DNA of 44,982 nt, from the NCBI GenBank assembly GCA_964510225.1, contig CAZEAN010000045.1, positions 1-44,982 of the forward strand. Reading direction: 5' to 3'. This document shows, piece after piece, positions 24,945 through 35,500 of the stretch. Under the pieces are notes generated by a model. It searched no databases, was not told where the DNA came from, and saw only the letters and a list, made by a program, of their open reading frames with translations. Position numbers and translations under genes: made by a program. Source of the DNA: CAZEAN01 sp964510225 (GTDB lineage: Bacteria > Planctomycetota > Planctomycetia > Isosphaerales > Isosphaeraceae). Within the stretch, counting starts at the first letter, position 1. Every line of letters begins with the position of its first letter.

Positions 24945-24975
24945 AAGATAGAACCTCACGTTACGTCAGGATCAA
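24945..24975 (-). promoter_or_regulatory. MerR-type promoter with 19-bp spacer and dyad
   Basis: On the minus strand, -35 TTGATC (24970-24975) and -10 TATCTT (24945-24950) are separated by exactly 19 bp, the overlong spacing typical of MerR-activated promoters. Between them lies the near-perfect dyad CCTGACGT-A-ACGTGAGG (24953-24969), with one mismatched pair. It resembles MerR/SoxR-type operators. It lies about 45 bp upstream of the MerR/TipAS start, so autoregulation is likely. The dyad may also affect the divergent gene at 25108. Confidence 0.7.
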
Positions 24976-25107
24976 GGGTGCCTGCTTGGTTTTTTTCTGC
25001 TTATCGCCTACCTTTGGGTGGAGCTTGAAGTTGCGTAAAGCCACAAGCTCGCCTCCGACCCATGATGATCAGCCTCCGCTCTAATAACTGACCAGCGAGT
25101 TCCGCCG

Positions 25108-26142
25108 ATGTCTGAGTTCGAGTCAAAGCAGGTAGAGTTCATTCTTCCTGAAGAGCGACCCTTGCGTTACTCGTTTTGGGCAGGTGCCTTAGCGATCCGA
25201 GGTTCGGTGACGCTCCGGGTTGCGCTCGATGTTCTTGTCTTTGGACTCCTGACGATTGTGATCGTCTTAGGCACAAGGGAGATCGAACGGCGACTCAACG
25301 TTGTTCTGAATGTTCCGGTCGCTCCCTTCGAGGCGGTTGGCGCAGTTTTAGGCGTCCTCCTGGTCCTCCGAACGAACGCGGGGTACGACCGATGGTGGGA
25401 GGCTCGTAAGCTTTGGGGGGGGATTGTGAATCAATCGAGAAACCTCGCGGTCATCGCTCTTACGCATGGTCCAGCAGAACTTGCCTGGCGGAGTCGAGTG
25501 GTGCGCTGGATTGCTGCGTTACCTTACGCGATCCGAGACCAGCTACGTTCTCGGCACGAGCTTCCTGAAATCCGACGACTCCTCGGGGAATCACGTGCTG
25601 ATCGAATTTCCGAGGCGGGCCATATGCCCTCGATCGTCGTTACAGAAATCGATCAACTTCTCCGGGTCGCTCTCGAGCAAGGAATGCACCCGATGGCATT
25701 CAATCAGGCGCAGCACGAGCGAATTCTTTTGGTCGATCATCTCGGGGGTTGTGAACGGATCCTCAAGACACCGCTAGCGCGGTCCTCTGCGATTCAAGTA
25801 CGCCGCTTCGTCTTGCTCTTCTTGATCACGCTCCCGTTGCCACTTCTCGAGAAATTCAACTTTCTGCCGTGGGGTTATATGTTAGTGCCCATATTCATTA
25901 TGCTAACTGCCTACCCACTTCTTTCACTCGATCGGATTGGTATGGAGCTCCAGAATCCATTCGACCCCAGACGCGTGGATCATCTTCCTCTGGACTCAAT
26001 CTGTACCACCATCGAGCGTAATCTTCTGGAGCTTCTTGAGAACTCTGTCCGTGACGAAGGAGTCGATCTTCCCGATGCAAACCGTAAGCAGAAACGGATG
26101 GAAGAATCACCCCACGACACACAAAACACGTTTATCTCATAA
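25108..26142 (+). CDS. Bestrophin-like anion channel family protein
   Basis: The 344-residue protein matches the bacterial bestrophin (UPF0187/YneE) family. The N-terminal LRYSFWAGALAIRGSVT, membrane segments near 36-55 and 70-90, and the strongly conserved LRTNAGYDRWWEARKLWGG are visible. Two more hydrophobic segments are at about 232-270 (FVLLFLITLPLPLLEKF and YMLVPIFIMLTAYPLL). A conserved ELQNPFD motif comes after. Bacterial bestrophins form pentameric ion channels in the inner membrane; selectivity cannot be deduced. The gene is divergent from the MerR/TipAS gene and its stop is 4 bp from the convergent RND pump gene. Confidence 0.88.
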   Translation: MSEFESKQVEFILPEERPLRYSFWAGALAIRGSVTLRVALDVLVFGLLTIVIVLGTREIERRLNVVLNVPVAPFEAVGAVLGVLLVLRTNAGYDRWWEARKLWGGIVNQSRNLAVIALTHGPAELAWRSRVVRWIAALPYAIRDQLRSRHELPEIRRLLGESRADRISEAGHMPSIVVTEIDQLLRVALEQGMHPMAFNQAQHERILLVDHLGGCERILKTPLARSSAIQVRRFVLLFLITLPLPLLEKFNFLPWGYMLVPIFIMLTAYPLLSLDRIGMELQNPFDPRRVDHLPLDSICTTIERNLLELLENSVRDEGVDLPDANRKQKRMEESPHDTQNTFIS

Positions 26143-26146
26143 AAAT

Positions 26147-29100
26147 TCAACCATTCTTTGTTTCATCACCTCTGCCGGGTCGTCTTCCCTCCACAACTCG
26201 ACGCAAAACGATGTAGAAAATGGGCGTGAAGATTAGACCGAAAAGCGTGACACCGATCATCCCCGCAAACACAACAGTGCCAAGAGCACGTCTCATTTCA
26301 AAGCCGGCTCCGGTTGCGATCACGAGTGGGACGACTCCGAGGATGAACGAGACACTCGTCATCAGAATAGGCCGGAGTCGAAGTCGGGCGGCATCGAGGG
26401 CGGCATCGAATCGAGTTGCTCCCTCATCTTGCCGAGCCTTCGCAAATTCAACGATGAGGATGGCATTCTTACTCGCCAGACCCATTAAGACAACAAACCC
26501 AATCTGAGTGAGGAGGTTGTTGTCATATCCTCTATAGTCAACACCAAGGATCCCTGAAAGAAGGCACATCGGAACGATCAAGATAATTGCCAAGGGTAAA
26601 ACTAAACTCTCGTATTGTGCTGCGAGTACGAGGAAGACAAAGAGAACACAGAGCGGGAAAATCAAGGCACCCGAACCTTCCTGCCGCTTTTGTTGGAAGG
26701 CGATATCCGTCCACTCATAACTAATCCCCGGTGGCAGCATCTCCTCAGCCAAGCGTTCCATGGTGTCAAGCGATTGCCCCGAACTGAAGCCTCGCATCGT
26801 ATCGCCGTTGAGGTCCGCTGAAGGGTAGAGATTGTAGCGGATGACGCGATCAGGCCCTGTGGTCTCGCGGAGCCTGAGGAGTGAACCCAAGGGGACCGCG
26901 GCTCCTCCTCGGCTCCGGACTCGAAGTTCAGGGATGTCGCTGGGATCATCCCGAAATTCGACGTCGGCCTGTGCCGCGACTCTGTAAGTTCGGCCCAAAA
27001 GATTGAAGTCGTTCACATAAGACGATCCGAGATAGATCGAAAGTGCTTCGAAGATATTGCTAAGGGGAACATTAAGCATCCGTGCCTTGGTCCGGTCGAT
27101 CTCGGCGTAGAGCTGTGGTGTCCCTGCGCGGAAGGTCGAGAATACTTGAATGAGCCCCGGCTCTTGGTTCGCGGCCATTGCCAACTGATTCGTCGACTCT
27201 TGGAGCTGATCAAGTCCAACCCCTAGACGATCTTGAACCATCAGCTTGTAGCCGCCGCCGGTCCCGAGCCCTCGGACTGGAGGAGGAGGAATCACGACGA
27301 TCTGTGCCTCACGGATCCCCGCTAGTTTTGTCCGGAGATCTTGCAAAATAGTCTCAGCCGAGGGACCGTTCTCAGCCCGTTCGCTAAACGGCGTTAAGGG
27401 AACGAAGACCGCGGCTGCATTGGCAGAATTGGTCCGAGTCGCCCCGGAGAATCCTGCAAAGGCGACCGCATTTTGAATCCCCTCGACTTCCATGGATCGT
27501 TCGACGATGGTCCGGGTTAATTCATCGGTTCGCTCCAACGAAGCGCCATCGGGGAGTTGGGCACTGATAATCAAGTACCCTTGATCTTGCTGCGGAATGA
27601 ACCCGGGGGGTACTTGTTGGAACTCATAATAAGTCGCGACCAGAAGCCCAACATAAGCGAGAAGAGCGAGCAAGGAGACTCGAGCGATCCGTCGGAGGAT
27701 CGCCACGTAGGCAGCTCCTGTCTTGTCAAGCGACCAGTTGAACGCGCGGAAGAACCATCCGAAGAGGAATCCCCAGATCCGATCGAAGAGGTCACGTTCC
27801 GCGTCACTCGCTGTCAGCAAGAGAGCACAGAGCGCGGGGCTCAACGTCAGTGAAACGAAGGTAGAGATCGCTACCGAGATTGAGATCGTCAATGCAAACT
27901 GACGGTAGAACGCACCATTGATGCCACCGAGGAAGGACGAAGGGACGAAAACCGCGATCAAGACCAAAGTTGTCGCAATTAAGGCGCTACTGATCTCATC
28001 CATAGACTTCCGTGCGGCATCTTTCGGCTTAAGCCCCCGCGCGATATTACGCTCGACGTTTTCGACGACCACGATCGCGTCGTCTTCTACGGTTCCAATC
28101 GCCAGGACCAAACCGAAGAGGGAGAGATTGTTGAGTGAAAAGCCCAGGGCGAGCATCGCGGCGAAAGTACCGATTAACGAAACTGGGATCGCCAGGAGTG
28201 GAATGACAGTCGCACGCCAACTCTGCAAGAAGATCAAGACCACCAATGCAACTAAGAGGATCGCCAAGCCGAGTGTTTGAAAGACCTCAACAATCGACTG
28301 CTCAATGTACTCCGTAGGGTTGTAAACAACTCGATGCTCAAGACCAAAAGGAAACTCTGCAGAGAGTTCATTCATCGTCGATAACACCGATTCCGCGGTC
28401 GCGAGCGCATTTGATCCCGGTTGCTGGTTGATCACCATCGCGACCGCTGGCGTTTCGCCGAGGTAGCTATTTACCGAGTAATCCCAAGCACCCAACTCCA
28501 CTCGCGCGACATCACCAACCCGGACAAGCCTGCCGTCAGTATCACTCCTGACGATCACTTCTTCGAATTGCTCAACGTCGCTCAGCCGACCCAGTGTTTG
28601 TACCGGAAGAAGCAATTCAGAGTCGTTACCGATGGGCGATCGACCGATCGAACCCGCGGCGACCTGGACATTCTCGGCACGGAGTGCTTCAACGACCTCT
28701 CCGGCAGTCATTTCCAAGGCCGAGAGTCGATCGGCGTCAAGCCAAACTCGGATGCTGTATTCACGTGCTCCAAACACTTGAACACTACTAACGCCCGGCA
28801 AACGCGCTAGTACATCGCGGACACGCAACAACGCATAGTTACTGATATAAAGCTGGCTCCGACTTTCATCCGGCGAGGTCATGTGAACCACGAGGAGCAA
28901 GTCGGGAGATTGTTTCTGCGTGGTAACACCGATCCGCCGGACTTCCTCAGGAAGCCTTGGTTCCGCGACAGCGACAAGGTTCTGGACGAGCACTTGTGCA
29001 ATATCGAGATCTGTACCCAACTCGAACGTAATCATCAGCCGCATCGAACCGTCGTTCGATGATTGCGACTCCATGTACGTCATTCCTTCCACGCCGTTAA

Positions 29101-29311
29101 TCTCTTGTTCGAGTGGCGTGGCGACCGTCTCGGCGATGACTTTGGGTGAAGCACCCGGATATTGTGCTGAGACCACAACGGTCGGTGGAGCAACTTCGGG
29201 GTACTGTGCTACTGGGAGGGACTGAAACGCGAGGGCTCCGACAATCGTGATGACGACGGAGAGCACAACCGAAAAGATCGGCCGATCGATAAAGAAGTGG
29301 CTGAATCTCAT
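26147..29311 (-). CDS. RND efflux inner membrane transporter (HAE1, AcrB-like)
   Basis: The 1054-residue protein has the full length of HAE1 pumps. The N-terminus MRFSHFFIDRPIFSVVLSVV is standard. The proton-relay aspartates are in GTVEDDAIVVVENVER (TM4), and the relay lysine is in LASKNAILIVEFAKAR (TM10). The family motifs GFIPQQDQGYLIISAQLPDG and PSSFLGGINGAFYRQFA are present. The gene overlaps the adaptor gene by 4 bp (ATGA), so they are translated together. No outer membrane channel gene follows. The pump probably exports drugs or other amphiphiles; the substrate is not deducible. Confidence 0.96.
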   Translation of the reverse strand: MRFSHFFIDRPIFSVVLSVVITIVGALAFQSLPVAQYPEVAPPTVVVSAQYPGASPKVIAETVATPLEQEINGVEGMTYMESQSSNDGSMRLMITFELGTDLDIAQVLVQNLVAVAEPRLPEEVRRIGVTTQKQSPDLLLVVHMTSPDESRSQLYISNYALLRVRDVLARLPGVSSVQVFGAREYSIRVWLDADRLSALEMTAGEVVEALRAENVQVAAGSIGRSPIGNDSELLLPVQTLGRLSDVEQFEEVIVRSDTDGRLVRVGDVARVELGAWDYSVNSYLGETPAVAMVINQQPGSNALATAESVLSTMNELSAEFPFGLEHRVVYNPTEYIEQSIVEVFQTLGLAILLVALVVLIFLQSWRATVIPLLAIPVSLIGTFAAMLALGFSLNNLSLFGLVLAIGTVEDDAIVVVENVERNIARGLKPKDAARKSMDEISSALIATTLVLIAVFVPSSFLGGINGAFYRQFALTISISVAISTFVSLTLSPALCALLLTASDAERDLFDRIWGFLFGWFFRAFNWSLDKTGAAYVAILRRIARVSLLALLAYVGLLVATYYEFQQVPPGFIPQQDQGYLIISAQLPDGASLERTDELTRTIVERSMEVEGIQNAVAFAGFSGATRTNSANAAAVFVPLTPFSERAENGPSAETILQDLRTKLAGIREAQIVVIPPPPVRGLGTGGGYKLMVQDRLGVGLDQLQESTNQLAMAANQEPGLIQVFSTFRAGTPQLYAEIDRTKARMLNVPLSNIFEALSIYLGSSYVNDFNLLGRTYRVAAQADVEFRDDPSDIPELRVRSRGGAAVPLGSLLRLRETTGPDRVIRYNLYPSADLNGDTMRGFSSGQSLDTMERLAEEMLPPGISYEWTDIAFQQKRQEGSGALIFPLCVLFVFLVLAAQYESLVLPLAIILIVPMCLLSGILGVDYRGYDNNLLTQIGFVVLMGLASKNAILIVEFAKARQDEGATRFDAALDAARLRLRPILMTSVSFILGVVPLVIATGAGFEMRRALGTVVFAGMIGVTLFGLIFTPIFYIVLRRVVEGRRPGRGDETKNG

Positions 29312-30570
29312 GAGCCCCTTTGCTCCGATTCCGCGTCCACGGGCACATCGGCCACTTCCTTGGTTTTTGCCGGGTAGATCCCATCTATGGGGACTTCACG
29401 GGCCCAGCGATCTTCGTCCACTTCTATATTCCCCGCAGTGACTCCGACTTGGATACCCTCGCGTAAGCCTTGAATACCATCGATCACCACAAGATCATCC
29501 GCGGAAATGCCCTCCCGAATGATCCGGAGTCCCGCAACATAAGGACCAGGGACAACGGGCTGTCGATGGATGACGTTGTCGTCCCTTACGAGGAAAACAA
29601 GCGACTCACTTTGGTCACGAACAACCGCACGGTCGGGGAGCAAGATCGCTTCATGAAGGCCACTTCCGGGGATCTTCACTTTGGCGAAGAGACCTGGCGT
29701 CAGAATATTGTCAGGATTCGGAAATATGGCCCGGCCGCGCATCGTTGCAGTCTCGAAGTCGATTTGGTTATCCACGAAATCCATATTGCCGCGACGTTCA
29801 AATTCAAGCTCATCTCCAAGCCGCATTAAAACCGGTGTCGCGAAGTCGCGTGAGCTTGGTCGCGTCCCTTGGCGTGAGAGACGTACATATTTGATATACT
29901 CACGCTCATCAGCATCAAAATAGCAGTGGATGGGATCCAGCGAGACAATCGTGGTTAAGAGCGTCGCTTGGCCAGGATCACCGTTAACTAGGTTTCCTTC
30001 AGTAATGAGGTGGCGCCCAATCCGACCGGAAATCGGCGCTTCGATCGTTGTAAATTCGACGTCCAATCGAGCACGCTCGACGCCGGCCTTGGCGGCGGTT
30101 AAATCCGCTTTGGCCCTTTTCACTTCACTTTCGCGGACATCGTACTCTACCTGAGTCGAGACATTGCGACGAACTAAGGTTTCATAGCGTTGGAGTTCCC
30201 GATTGGCCAGCTCGAGGCGTGAATTGGCTCGCTCTACTTCAGCGTTCGATCGATCCAAGTCGGCCTGGAACGGTCGAGGATCGATCGTGAAGAGTAGGTC
30301 TCCTTTGTTCACCATCTGGCCATCATTAAAGTGGATGGAGTCAAGATATCCACTGACCCTCGCGCGGACCTCGACCGATTGAACCGCTTGCAGCCTCCCA
30401 GTGTAATCGTCCCACTCGATGAGTTCCCGGACGACCGGTGAAGCGGTTACGACTTCTGGGGTTGGGAAGCCTTGTGGGCCACCGGCGACCTCTGGTTGAT
30501 CGCAGCCCGAGAGCATCAACATCAGGGCGACACAGGTGGCGGAAACAACTAACGTATTGATCTGCACCAT
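29308..30570 (-). CDS. RND periplasmic adaptor lipoprotein (AcrA-like)
   Basis: From the ATG at 30570 the protein is 420 residues with a lipoprotein signal (ATCVALMLMLSGC), so Cys is probably lipidated. The frame extends to 30630, but the extra 20 residues are not signal-like. Adaptor domains follow in order: biotinyl-lipoyl half (VSGYLDSIHFNDGQMVNKGD), a coiled-coil hairpin (about 95-165, EVERANSRLELANRELQRYE), the second lipoyl half (TIEAPISGRIGRHL), a beta-barrel (LDPIHCYFDADEREY) and the membrane-proximal domain. It links the RND pump to an outer membrane channel. It is the first gene of the two-gene operon. Confidence 0.94.
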   Translation of the reverse strand: MVQINTLVVSATCVALMLMLSGCDQPEVAGGPQGFPTPEVVTASPVVRELIEWDDYTGRLQAVQSVEVRARVSGYLDSIHFNDGQMVNKGDLLFTIDPRPFQADLDRSNAEVERANSRLELANRELQRYETLVRRNVSTQVEYDVRESEVKRAKADLTAAKAGVERARLDVEFTTIEAPISGRIGRHLITEGNLVNGDPGQATLLTTIVSLDPIHCYFDADEREYIKYVRLSRQGTRPSSRDFATPVLMRLGDELEFERRGNMDFVDNQIDFETATMRGRAIFPNPDNILTPGLFAKVKIPGSGLHEAILLPDRAVVRDQSESLVFLVRDDNVIHRQPVVPGPYVAGLRIIREGISADDLVVIDGIQGLREGIQVGVTAGNIEVDEDRWAREVPIDGIYPAKTKEVADVPVDAESEQRGS

Positions 30571-31108
30571 CGGTGAGAGTACTCGGAATGGATAATAGAA
30601 GAACTGGAGGGCGGGAACCGAATTGGGCATGGGTCTGTTTCAGTCGGTACTAAAATCCAAGTTAGGCATGGAAGAGCGTAGAAAAATCATAGTTGTTTGA
30701 GAATTTTTTGTGAACGATCATCAATACGTCTATTGGAAGGGACGACTTCAGCCGCAATCGTCCTACATCCTCTATGTCGTGCGGACGATCACTTTAGTCG
30801 GCGAGCGGTGTAATTCCAGAGCGCTACACTTCCCATTCATAGCCGGCGATCAGATTTAGATTTACGGATCGAAGGACCCCACAGGTACAACGGTCCACAA
30901 AGCCGACAATAACCCTTAGCAAAGGTACATGCTGGACTTAAAGGTTCTTCGGAGAGACCTTTACAGCTGTCGCCAATCTGGCGAAACGGAACGCACAGAA
31001 CTACTCAACATGGTCCTATCGACAGAAACGCTGAATCCGACCGGCTTCGGCAATTGCCATCTCACGAGGAGGTCGCCCGGCCGGATTCGTTATCGTCTTA
31101 ACACCGAC
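30571..31108. other. Intergenic region between RND operon and DUF1501 gene
   Basis: About 540 bp without a supported gene. The open frame at 30929-31282 overlaps the DUF1501 gene in antisense and has no recognisable features. A small hairpin AAAGGT...ACCTTT with a TCGG-type loop lies at 30940-30962. A larger stem-loop at 31033-31088 follows the DUF1501 stop and is listed separately. The promoter of the RND operon should lie near 30580-30750, but no clear consensus was found. Confidence 0.55.
31033..31088 (-). terminator. Stem-loop downstream of the second DUF1501 gene
   Basis: GAATCCG (31033-31039) pairs with CGGATTC (31082-31088), and after one A/C mismatch CCGG pairs with CCGG. This leaves a loop of about 32 nt. 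On the minus strand it starts 20 bp after the DUF1501 stop and is followed by a short T-run (GTTTCTG). The long loop makes it a weak terminator or a 3' stabilising structure. Confidence 0.4.
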
Positions 31109-32554
31109 TCAGGCGATCAGTTCTTGGACCACTCGGCCGTGCACGTCGGTCAGGCGGAAATCACGGCCCTGGAAGCGGTAAGTGAGTTTGGTATGGTCGA
31201 AGCCAAGCAAGTGCAGGATTGTGGCGTGGAGGTCATGAACGTGGACCGGGTCACGACCGACTCGGAATCCGAGTTCGTCTGATTCGCCATACGTGATCCC
31301 GGGCTTGATTCCGCCACCCGCGAGCCACATCGTAAAGGCATCGGGGTGGTGGTCGCGACCATCAGAGCCACCTCCTTGGACCATCGGTGTCCGGCCGAAT
31401 TCGCCACCCCAGATGACGAGCGTGTCATCAAGGAGACCGCGCTGTTTAAGATCGATAATCAAGGCAGCACAGGCTTGCTCGGTATCCTTGCAATTCGTTT
31501 TGAGACCGTTCACTAGATTGCCGTGTTGATCCCAAGACTCATGAAAGAGCTGCACAAACCGAACGCCGCGTTCGACGAGTCGCCGCGCCAGGAGGCAATT
31601 GTTCGCGAATGAGGCTTTGCCTGGCTCGGCACCGTACAGATCTAAGACATGATCTGGTTCCGCGCTGAGGTCCATTAGTTCCGGCGCACTCGACTGCATC
31701 CGGTATGCCATCTCGAATGAATTGATCCGCGTCGCAATCTCGGGATCGCCGGCTTCATCGAGACGGATCCGATTCAACGCGTTGATCGCGTCGAGTGAGT
31801 CGCGTTGCAATTGATCGTCGACACCGGGCGGGTTTGAGAGATAGAGGACGGGATCGCCTCCATTGCGAAACGGCACTCCTTGATAAACTGTAGGGATGAA
31901 TCCCGATCCCCAATTGGCATTACCCCCACTGGTCCCTTTGGCACCGGAGTTGAACACGACGTATCCTGGAAGGTCACGCGATTCTGATCCGAGACCGTAA
32001 CAAGTCCAGGCCCCAAGACTCGGTCGACCGAACTGTTGGGCACCGGTGTTCATTAAGATCTGTGCCGGTGCGTGGTTGAACGCATCCGTGACCATTGACC
32101 GGACTATGCAGAGGTCATCAGCAACTTCAGCGAGTTTCGGCAAAAGCGTCGAGAGTTCAGCGCCTGACTCGCCGTGCTTGGCAAAGGAGAACTTCGGACC
32201 CAGCAGTGTTGAGTTCGGATTGATGAAGGCTGCGCGATACCCTTCGAGCAACTCCGGTGGTGGTAGCGTGCCGTCAAACTCAGCGAGTTTCGGCTTGTTG
32301 TCGAAGAGTTCCAGATGACTGGGGGCACCAGCCATGAATAGATAGATCACCCGCTTCGCCTTCGCCGTTAGCGGAGGGGTTTTAGGGGCAAAGGGGTCGT
32401 CGGCAACACCTGTACGCTCGGAAGCATAACCGGTCTCACTTAATAGTTGACCCAGTGCAATGGAACCGAGTCCGACACCACACTGTTGGAGGAACCAACG
32501 TCGCGACAAGAGTCCAGGTGCTTCACCGTGATTCCAGCGTGTTTGGCAGTTCAT
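31109..32554 (-). CDS. DUF1501 family protein, second copy
   Basis: The 481-residue protein has a Tat-like signal (SRRWFLQQCGVGLGSIALGQLL, residues about 18-40). The DUF1501 motifs are VIYLFMAGAPSHLELFDNKP, ESWDQHGNL, WGGEFGRTPM and DGRDHHPDAFTMWLAGGG. It follows the large PSCyt1/DUF1549/DUF1553 gene by 30 bp on the same strand, the usual order in planctomycetes. Compared with the copy at 2314-3651 it has different lengths between motifs, so this is an older duplication, not a recent one. Extracytoplasmic location is inferred; the substrate is unknown. Confidence 0.93.
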   Translation of the reverse strand: MNCQTRWNHGEAPGLLSRRWFLQQCGVGLGSIALGQLLSETGYASERTGVADDPFAPKTPPLTAKAKRVIYLFMAGAPSHLELFDNKPKLAEFDGTLPPPELLEGYRAAFINPNSTLLGPKFSFAKHGESGAELSTLLPKLAEVADDLCIVRSMVTDAFNHAPAQILMNTGAQQFGRPSLGAWTCYGLGSESRDLPGYVVFNSGAKGTSGGNANWGSGFIPTVYQGVPFRNGGDPVLYLSNPPGVDDQLQRDSLDAINALNRIRLDEAGDPEIATRINSFEMAYRMQSSAPELMDLSAEPDHVLDLYGAEPGKASFANNCLLARRLVERGVRFVQLFHESWDQHGNLVNGLKTNCKDTEQACAALIIDLKQRGLLDDTLVIWGGEFGRTPMVQGGGSDGRDHHPDAFTMWLAGGGIKPGITYGESDELGFRVGRDPVHVHDLHATILHLLGFDHTKLTYRFQGRDFRLTDVHGRVVQELIA

Positions 32555-32584
32555 TGAATGGTGGCTCTCGTAGTCTTTGCGGGA

Positions 32585-35500
32585 TTATTCTTTGGTGAGT
32601 GTCTCGTCGAGATTTAGGAGCACACGCGAGACGACCGTCCATGCGGCACGCTCGGCGTCGCTCGTTTCTTTACCACTTGCTTCTGACGATGAACTTGGCT
32701 TGCTCCTGTTTCCAGCGAGAAGGCTCGCGAGATCCGCTGCACTGGAGTGGAAACGACTGAACTGCTGCTCCAAGAGATTGAGGAGGACTTCAGTTTCGGA
32801 CTCGGACGGGGGCCGCGAGAGACAAATCTGGAACGCATGGTTGAGTCGATCCTGGGGACTGGCCTCGGGACCAAGTTCCTCAAGAATCCGATTGCTGAGA
32901 CCCCGAGCAGCATCGAGAAAGACTGGCTCGTTCAATGTCACGAGTGCCTGGAGCGGCGTGTTTGAACGTGACCGACGCACACAAGACGCGTTTCCTGGCG
33001 GAGCGTCAAAAGCATCGAGGATCGGGAAGGGGACCGAGCGATAACGGAACGTGTAGAGAGCTCTGCGGTAACGATCCTCATCCGTAGTATTCCAGACCTT
33101 GGTGCCGTAACTTTCAGGGGGGAGGAAAAGGAACTCCGGAGCGGGTGAATAAACGCTTGGTCCCCCCACTCTCGGGTTCAAGAGCCCAGCCGCCGAGAGG
33201 GCGAAATCACGGACGATTTCGGCGTCAACGCGAAATCTTGGCCCGCGTGCCAAAAGCCGATTCTTCGGGTCACGTTGATACTGCTCGATTGAAGCCTGCG
33301 AAGACTGACGGTACGTCGCCGACGTAATTATAAGCCGATGCAAATGCTTAAGGCTCCAGTCCGATTCCATCAATTCCACTGCAAGCCAATCAAGTAATTC
33401 GGGATGGCTCGGAGGGCTCGCCTGGGAACCGAGATCTTCGGAAGTCTCTACGAGTCCAACCCCAAAGTAGCCTTGCCAGACGCGATTGACGATTGATCGT
33501 GCGGTGGTCGGCGCATCACGATCAACAAGCCAGCGTGCAAAAACAAGACGCTCTCTGTTTCCACGCTCGGCATTCTCGAGGCTGTGTAGGAAGGAGGGCA
33601 CTCCGGGATCGACGGGTTCGGTCGGCTTCAAGAAGTCGCCACGGTCCAGGACATACGTCGTTCGAGGGTTTTCGCGGGCCTGGAGGACGAGCTGTGAAGT
33701 CCCCTCGGGATGTGACTTCCAAAGTGATTCGATCTCGAGATTGACCGAAGACCACTCCTTAATCGTCGTTCGGAAGTAAGAAAAGAGAAGATTGAGTTGT
33801 TGAGGTGCTCTGTCTTCGGGGTCGATTGCTAAGACAGTCCTCACGGCATCAGGTACCGGATCCGCGACTGGAGCTTCATTGTTGGTGACGAGGAATCGGA
33901 ACCGTCCGAGATTGTTGGACTGATTGTCATTGCTGTTCCAGCCACCATGATTCTGCACCAACTTGAAGGTGAAGACCGTACCCGATTCAAAGGAGACCGG
34001 TTCTTTGAAAACGAAGACTGCTTCACGAGATACGTTACTCCGGCCAGGACCAATATCGATGCCCCACGCCGTCTTTTGGTCGCCGTCGATTGCGTAATCG
34101 ATTGGCCCGGTCACTCGACGTTTGCCAGACTTGTCGTCAAAAATCGCGGCAAGCTCGTTCTCTGGGGGATTCACCTCCGCTGTTGCTGCCGCAATCTTTA
34201 TTCGGGTCGGCTTGGCGGATCCGTCTGCAGGGCCTGCTCGGACTTCAAACTCGGTCAAAGCGAAAAGCCCATTCGGGGCTCGGCCTGGTCCTCCATGGGG
34301 CAGGTTAGGGGAGTTCAACACTTCAAGCTTCAGACCGGTTACCGGAGTCGAACTTACGGTTGCTTTGAAGTCGGCCGAAATCTTGCTTGGAGCGTAACCT
34401 TGGGCCAGAATCGAACCATCGGGCAATGGGATGTGTTTTTGGCCACCGCTAAGATCGGTTTCGGGCTGAATGACTTGCCATTCAGAGTCACGGCCAATCT
34501 GTTCATCTTCCCAACGTTGCAGTCTTTCAGGCCAATCTGGGAAGTCTTGTTTTAAGTTGGTCTCGAGTTCGGCAATTTCGCTGAACAGTTGATTACGTTT
34601 AGCTTGTTCTTCTTTGGTGTAGACCGTCATACTTGCTTCATACGAATTATTTAAAAACGCAAACATCTCATAATATTCACGCTGAGATATCGGATCATAT
34701 TTGTGCGTATGACATTGAGCACACTGTATGGTAAGGCCCAGCACTGCTTTTCCAAGAGCATCCATGCGGTCGAACATCGCCTCCATCCGGAACTGCTCAG
34801 GGTCAACACCGCCTTCCTCGTTTATCATCGAGTTACGGAGAAAACCGGTTGCTACCAACTGATCTTGGCTCGGATTCGGTAGGAGATCGCCCGCGATCTG
34901 CTCCACAATGAACTGGTCATAGGGGAGGTCTCGGTTAATCGCGTCCACGACCCAATCACGATACGGCCAGACGACTCGTGGTTTGTCTTTCTCAAATCCG
35001 TCGGAGTCAGCGTAGCGGGCGGCATCGAGCCAGCGACGCCCCTGCAGCTCACCGTGGTGGGGTGAAGCGAGCATCTGATCGACGAGCCGTTCATAGGCGC
35101 CTGGTTTCATATCGTTGAGGAATGCCGTTACTTGGTCGACTGAGGGAGGAAGTCCCACAATGTCGAGACTGAGTCGTCGAATCAGCGTGTTCCGATCTGC
35201 TTCGGGGGCAGGTGCTAAGCCTTCATCCTCCAGTCGTGCGAGTACAAATAGATCGATCGGATTACGAGCTGATGTTGGCCCCGCGATTTTAGGTACCATC
35301 GGACGTAATGGCGGCGTGAACGCCCAGTGCTCTTCGAAAGGTGCACCTTGTTTGATCCAATTCGTCAGGACTGTGATCTCTTCGCTGGAAAGCTCTAGCC
35401 CAGAACGAGGTGGCGGCATTTGATCAATTGGATCAGTAGAAGTAATCCGCCAATAGAGTTCGCTCCCTTCTAGATCACCAGGAACGACGGGAACGGCTCC

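Noticed and set aside
30929..31282. 117-codon ORF between the RND operon and DUF1501
   Set aside because: Half of it is antisense to the conserved DUF1501 C-terminus; no domain was seen.
33947..34555. 202-codon antisense frame inside the PSCyt1 gene
   Set aside because: No family features; the opposite strand carries conserved cytochrome-like domains.
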